Assembly (NCBI GenBank): GCA_018340375.1
Contig: JAFFJZ010000006.1
Coordinates: 16,811,501 to 16,875,500, forward strand
Length of the DNA: 64,000 bases
Reading direction: 5' to 3'
DNA from: Gonatopus flavifemur
Lineage: Eukaryota; Arthropoda; Insecta; Hymenoptera; Dryinidae
The notes under the pieces were generated by a model, which was given only the letters and a program-made list of their open reading frames with translations, did no database searches and was not told the DNA's origin. Positions within the stretch are counted from its first letter, which is position 1; each line of letters opens with the position of its first letter. Positions 58,741 to 64,000 of the stretch are shown one piece after another. Position numbers and translations under genes: made by a program.

Positions 58741-60260
58741 TCAGGAGATACCAGCGATCTCCGCCGATACAACCCGCCATACAAGTGTACCGATTGAGTA
58801 AACATTTTTTCGGTCAAAATACTCTGAACTGAATTCATGAAGAAGTATGGAATTTTCAGGAATCAATCTTCTCTTTATCTACTACTGTACAGTCGGTGTA
58901 ACAAGTCCGTTGAATTCTAACGGAAATATCTTCATATAATATGCGTGATTGCTGTTATCTGAGAATTTCTAATCCATCTGAATGATAGAAGGAACATATA
59001 TGAAGGTATACAATCGAAGAGAAATATCAAAAAATCATTAATAACAACGTAATCGAAGATATTTCCGTTAGAACTGTAAACGGACTTGTTACACCGACTG
59101 TACATCGCCTGAATTTTGAATTTCGAAAAAAAAGTTTGCGTTACTGACTGAGGGAAAAATGTTGCTTCTGAATTCGAAATTCGGGCCAGAGGCCATAAAC
59201 TCGATAGGAGAATGTTTAGAATAAACTTCAGCGCTGCCAAGGGGAAGGGTACTGGAACTAATTCCACATGGATACACCAACACAAATGCTCAACAAAACA
59301 TAAAAGTTTTTGAAACAGTATCAGTGCATTGATGTGAAATTAGTTCAAGTACCCTCCCCCTTGGAAGCGCTGAAATCAGTCTGAAAAATGTCCATTTAAG
59401 TTTATGCCCCCTGATTCGGGCAATATATAGCAGTAGATGAAGAATTGAAGATTAACGAGATACCAGCGTACCATCCGAGTAAAGATTTTGTCTGCAAGAC
59501 TTCTCTGAATTGAATTCACGAAACAGTCTGAAATTTTCAGGGAATAATCTTTGATACTTTATCAATCGCGGTACATCGCCCAAATTTCGAATTTCGAAGA
59601 ATATCTTTTTGTCCCAGTCGATAAAAAAAATTCATTCTTCGGAATTCGAAATTTAGGTGATGTACCGCAATAGATAGAGTACCGAGGATTATTTCCTGAA
59701 AATTTCAGGCCTTTTTATGAATTCAGTACGAAGAATTCTTACAGAGAACATATTTACTTAGTCGATATTCTGGTATCCTCTCAAAAGGATACCGCTGATG
59801 CAATCCGCCATACAAGCGTACCGACTGAGTAAACATCTTCTTGGCAAGTATACTCTGAACTGAATTTAGGAAGTATGAAATTTTCAGGAATTAAGGGGTC
59901 ACTAGCGCTTACCAACAGAGCACGTTGGATAGAAAACGACACGCCTATACGATAGGAAGAGAGGTTTGGTACCATCGCTAGTATCCCGTTAAAAGGATAC
60001 CAGCATACCGACCGAGCACGATTTTTTTCTACTAAATTACTCAAAACTGAATTCATAAAAAAATATGAAATTTTCAGGGATGATTCTTGGAGACTTTATC
60101 CACGTCGCTAAAGAGTCCAGATTTTGAATAACGGAGAAAAAACTTTTAAAAAAAAATTTTCTTCAAATTGAAAATTTGGGCTCTTTAGCGACGTAGATGA
60201 AGTCTTGAAGAATCATTCCTGAAAGTTTCAGACTTTTTCATCAATCCAGTTCCGAGTGAT
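58740..60260. repeat. Cluster of hairpin elements with shared stems
   Basis: Successive palindromes: 58885-59104 (arms with GTCGGTGTAACAAGTCCGT), 59228-59375 (CAGCGCTGCCAAGGGGAAGG arms), 59531-59710 (GCGGTACATCGCC arms) and 60061-60240 (ACGTCGCTAAAGAG arms). Several are bordered by the same motifs, GATACCAGCGTACC..GAGTAAA and TGAAATTTTCAGG. This looks like nested or tandem insertions of related fold-back elements. No protein. Confidence 0.75.
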
Positions 60261-60939
60261 TTGGTAGAAAAAAATTTACTCACATGATAACCAATGGTAT
60301 CCTCTTAAGCTTGAATATAAAGTTACAATTCACGTGGATACGCGTTAACGTATTGTTCGAACGGAAAATATACAGTGTTTCAGAATTTATCATCCAGATT
60401 TCTGTGGTGTATTCTGGAACCAAAATGCAATAATTTCCTGTTTGAAAACAATTTTTTGGAGGCTTAATTTTTGAGCTATGAGCATTTTCAGATTTTTTTT
60501 CAAATCCAAATAACCCGAAAGCATTGTGTTCTACACTCTTGAACCTGACACCATTCTCTAAGTTGCAACACGTCAGATCTCTGGAAAAAATTCGATTATC
60601 CTCCCAATCAAACAAAAAGACATCTTTTAGATATATAAAAGATATCTCGCAATTTTGAAAGATGTCTTGCAAGAAGGTCTCGAAGATGTCTTTTAGGAAT
60701 CTAAAAGATGTCTTACGCGACTGATTTCGACAAGTTTAAGATATCTCAAAAACGTCTTGCGGAAGATATGTTTTAGACGTATTCAATCAAGTCTTAAAAA
60801 TGTCTTGAAGAATTCATAAAAATATCTTGGATAAAAATCGTGCATAAAAAAAATTCTCCCCTTTTTTTCTTCTTCTTCCTTCATTCTTTTCTTTTGATCC
60901 CTCCTCTCAGTCCTACAAATTTCACTACATTTCGGATTT

Positions 60940-61030
60940 TTGGGGTTGCGGGATTCGAACCCGGACATTTCACGACGTACCCACGCTTCGATGACTTGAG
61001 CCATACGGACAATTTGATGACGGTGCTCAA
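60940..61030 (-). repeat. tRNA-derived SINE head or tRNA-like fragment
   Basis: On minus the sequence contains TGGCTCAAGTCA (A-box-like) and, about 37 bp later, GGGTTCGAATCCC, a perfect B-box T-arm. Acceptor halves do not pair and no good anticodon stem forms, so it is not a working tRNA. An AT-rich tail region follows. Confidence 0.55.
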
Positions 61031-61605
61031 AATTGTCCATATGACATAGTGAGATATAATGTCAGCGGTGTATATTTTCAGAGTAAAAGTGATCTTTTGA
61101 ATAAGGTGTTGATGACATATACAAATATAAGATAAGTTGACTGTGCTTAAAACTTGAACAGCTTAATGAATTTGGTGAAATATATTGAAGTACATGATCC
61201 AGTGATCGTTAGTGCCTGATGAATATCATAAATACCTTTAAATTATTTTTTTCTCACTGTTATTGAAAAACAACTTATTAGTAGATGTGAATGAGAATTT
61301 GATAAAATCACCGTACACGAAGGCCGTACATAAAATTCAGCGTAAAAAGTTCGATAATTCGCAAAATATTGTGACTCGGAGATTCGTTAGTTTCAGTGCC
61401 AGCACTGCAAGGTTACAAAATCGGACTTTTCACAGAATTTGTTAGTATTTACATGGATTATTCAAGCTTTTAATTTATGAACGAATTCACCTTCTTTGCA
61501 ATTTGATTGTGAACAAAGACATTTGAAGTGTTATCCATATGCACTCATAACCTCAAAACTGCTGATCTTAGAGATACATTTGGCAAAACATCTTGAACAT
61601 ATCTT

Positions 61606-62679
61606 CCCAGCTAACCATAGCTGATAAATAACTGGTCAATTATTACTCAATGAGATTGGGTGGGATTGATCAATAATTGTCCATTTCTATGTCCGCATTG
61701 GTGACCAATAATTGGTCAATTTCTGTGGACCATTGGATTTTCCAATTATGGGGCAATATTAGGTCAATGGCATGGGCATAGGTGCTGCCATTAGCTGTGA
61801 AATGAAGTGACCCATAATTTGGCAATTATTGGCCAATTATTTTGGTTTGAGAATGATAGAAAATTTACTAATAACTGGGTTATTGATTGACACAGTGTGA
61901 AAGGTTGAATCAATAAGCAATTTATTTTTATTATTGAAGGGTTTTGACAGGTGTTTATTGTTTAAACAATTTGGGTGTAGTTGTAATGTCTTTTTCGAAA
62001 ATAACAACCGCACACAAATTATGGTTATGTATGACACTGAATTCGTTTATTTCACATTATAACATATAATCATCTGCAATTTACTCTATTGCTAATTCAA
62101 ATATAAAACACACTTTTTGATTGAAATGCAGTTCAATCAGTTCACCCAGTTATAAGAATTTACATCTATGCTACGAAATTTAAGTTATGAATAATAACTT
62201 CAATTCATCGCGACAATCCTACCGCACCACGAATAATACGAAATTCGAATAAGTTGCGATTAATACGACAAAAATGAATAAATAACCGATAAACCACAAC
62301 AATTTTTTGTAATAAACAATACGTGAATAATGAATAATTCTGTCCTTGACCTCAAGAATGCAAAATTCCATACAACCGATAGAAAGTAAGTGATGTTTTA
62401 TATTTTCAGATTTTCCATTATCGACGGATGTTAAATGCTCAATTTTTGCCCAATTCTATGGACCACAAAATTGATCAATAATTGTCCATTTCTATGTCCG
62501 CATTGGCGACCAACAATTGGTCCTCCAAAAATGATCAATTTTCGATCAATCATTATTCAATGAATGGACATGCGCACAGAGATCCTACATAATTCTCAAA
62601 TAATTGATCAATTCTTAGCAAATGCGATTGGAATCAATCAAATTGACCAATGATTGAAACCAATCCATGGTTGGCTGGG
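61606..62679. repeat. 1.07-kb CCC...GGG element with ATTGGTCAAT repeats
   Basis: Ends CCCAGCTAACCATAG and, inverted, CCCAGCCAACCATGG; TT on each side. Both subterminal zones are built of degenerate ATTGGTCAAT/ATTGACCAAT units and share ATAATTGTCCATTTCTATGT (in the same orientation). Inserted into the AAGATGTCTT array of the larger composite. No transposase ORF. Confidence 0.75.
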
Positions 62680-63434
62680 TTTTGAAAGACATCTTCAAGA
62701 CATATCGCAAAGATGTCCTTTAGATATCTTTTCGATATGTCTTCCAGATGTCTTTCAAAAGATATCTTCGAGATGTCTTTTTGATATGTCTTGTAGATGT
62801 CTTTCAAAAGATATCTTCAAGATATCTTGAAGATGTTCATGTTTATTGGGCTATCATTCTTTGTTGCGGAGCTACAGCGATTTGAAATTTTCTGGCTTCT
62901 AGTCAATCAGAATTCAGAAACTTTAAATTACTATCGCTCCGAAAATAAGAATGATAGGATAATTGAATTTTTTCCCAGAGATCCGGCGTCTTCCAACTTG
63001 GAGAATGGCATTAGGCTCAAGAATGTAGAAAACAATGCTGCCGAGTTCTTTGGATTTGAAAAAAAATCTAAAAATGCTCATAGCTCAAGAACTCAGCCTC
63101 AACAAAATTTTTTTCAAACAGGAAATTATTGCAGTTTGGTTCCAGAATAGATCACAGCAATCCGAATGATGAATTCTAAAACAACTTGTATATACACTGG
63201 ATACGGGATCGCCTTGAAATTCATACTATCTCTTGTATATATTTTTTTCAGTAGAATATAATAGCAGCGACGTCTACCATCGTGTTAGGGAATTTAGAAA
63301 TTCATATATATATATATAGATATAGCAGACCGTTTTGTGTTGATACTCCAATACGATAGTAGGGGACACTCAATGTAAAAGTCTATTTTAGAATTTTGTT
63401 CAATTTGGCACAGAAAAATGGCGTTGCTCTCGTA

Positions 63435-63871
63435 CAGGCCCCTCCAACTCGAGCTTCTACGTGTTCACATGATATCCAAAAAGTTCCCACATCGCACAAA
63501 TGTCTCAGTAATATCTCCAGAATATTCTGGAGACATTGTAATATTGTCAGAATATTCTGGAGATATTACTGAGACATTTGTGCTATATGGGTCGTAGATG
63601 GCTCTACACGACTGTTGGCCGGCACTTCAATTTAATTTACGTTACACGTAATCAAATAATTCGCGGGAAGAGAGAAAATAAATTTATTGGCCCATGAAAA
63701 CACAAATTTACAGAAATCACAACACCAGTTTGTCTTGACAATTCGCAAAATGAAACTTTTTGGTTATGTTTACCAATTTTTTCGGACCGCTAGATCGTTC
63801 GCCACCTGGATTTTGATGGACATTATGTGAAAATGAGGAGTATTGAAAAATGTTTGAGTTGGAGGGGCCTG
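63435..63871. mobile_element. hAT-type MITE, 437 bp, with 8-bp target duplication
   Basis: The terminal repeats CAGGCCCCTCCAACTC are perfect over 16 bp on both ends. CTCTCGTA is duplicated exactly at 63427-63434 and 63872-63879. An 8-bp duplication and CAG-starting ends are the hallmark of hAT elements. It lacks a transposase. A 106-bp palindrome (63486-63591) is inserted or embedded within it. Confidence 0.88.
63486..63591. repeat. Near-perfect palindrome inside the hAT MITE
   Basis: CCCACATCGCACAAATGTCT pairs with its inverse at the right (AGACATTTGTGC then TATATGGG), and the middle repeats CAGAATATTCTGGAGA. About 90 of 106 bases can pair; it would extrude as one long hairpin. Confidence 0.85.
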
Positions 63872-64000
63872 CTCTCGTATAAAGAGTATATATGTCAGTG
63901 TTCGGAATAGTTGACAGTGGTTCGGAGTGGGTCGGAGTAGTCCAGAGTGGTACGGAGTGGTTTGGAGTGGTTCAGAGTGTTCCGGAGTAATTATGTTTGT

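Larger units (their letters stand above)
60375..63190. repeat. Composite element with about 230-bp inverted arms and AAGATGTCTT arrays
   Basis: Arms 60375-60600 and 62945-63190 are inverted copies (GTATTCTGGAACCAAAATGC, AATAATTTCCTGTTTGAAAA, TTTTTTTTCAAATCCAAA). Inside each arm is a degenerate array of AAGATGTCTTT/AAAGATATCTT units (60615-60835 and 62685-62850). Both arms translate to a similar peptide (NLENGIR..., FQTGNYC.LVPE), but no transposase is present. The interior holds a tRNA-like fragment and a second TIR element. Confidence 0.7.

Noticed and set aside
62797..63150. 117-codon ORF as a transposase
   Set aside because: No catalytic motif; it is an arm of an inverted repeat whose other arm gives a similar peptide.

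Overview
This is insect nuclear DNA: AT-rich, with compact GT-AG introns, insect-type tRNA-Ala genes, and many small non-autonomous DNA transposons and fold-back repeats. The ADP/ATP carrier, Furry and Got1 proteins are of arthropod type. A parasitoid-type hymenopteran is my guess, but nothing in the window proves it.

The left two thirds (about 4.3-38.1 kb) is one very large minus-strand gene, the furry (fry) orthologue. I could join 44 coding exons whose splice phases all agree (9,867 coding nt, 3,288 residues, ATG at 38039, TAA at 4296). Two of its introns carry other genes, both read on the opposite strand. Intron 21 (26943-30721) holds a three-exon rhodopsin-family peptide GPCR with its own TATA-box promoter. 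Intron 23 (11652-24193, 12.5 kb) holds twelve intact tRNA-Ala genes (1 CGC, 5 UGC, 6 AGC) plus two decayed tRNA-Ala copies. The tRNAs lie partly in a tandemly duplicated unit and are surrounded by fold-back elements.

From 38.1 to 51.6 kb I see no confident gene. The DNA is full of short inverted-repeat elements, with one exon-like orphan ORF at 39.6 kb; non-coding 5' exons of furry probably also lie here. At 52.0-55.1 kb is a complete four-exon ADP/ATP translocase gene on the plus strand (299 residues). At 56.9-57.6 kb is a complete four-exon Got1/GOLT1 gene on the minus strand (140 residues), convergent with the translocase. The right end (57.7-64 kb) is transposon-derived: a cluster of hairpins with shared stems, a ~2.8 kb inverted-repeat composite, a nested TIR element, a tRNA-like SINE fragment and a clean hAT-type MITE with an 8-bp target duplication.

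No operon logic applies. The functional links are host and nested genes within furry, a multi-copy tRNA-Ala supply locus, and two housekeeping genes (mitochondrial nucleotide exchange, ER-Golgi traffic). The most unusual things are the antisense tRNA-Ala array inside a furry intron, the nested GPCR, the GC-rich symmetric 49-codon furry cassette exon, and a set of CCC...GGG-ended elements that carry 2-bp A/T target duplications and internal degenerate tandem repeats.
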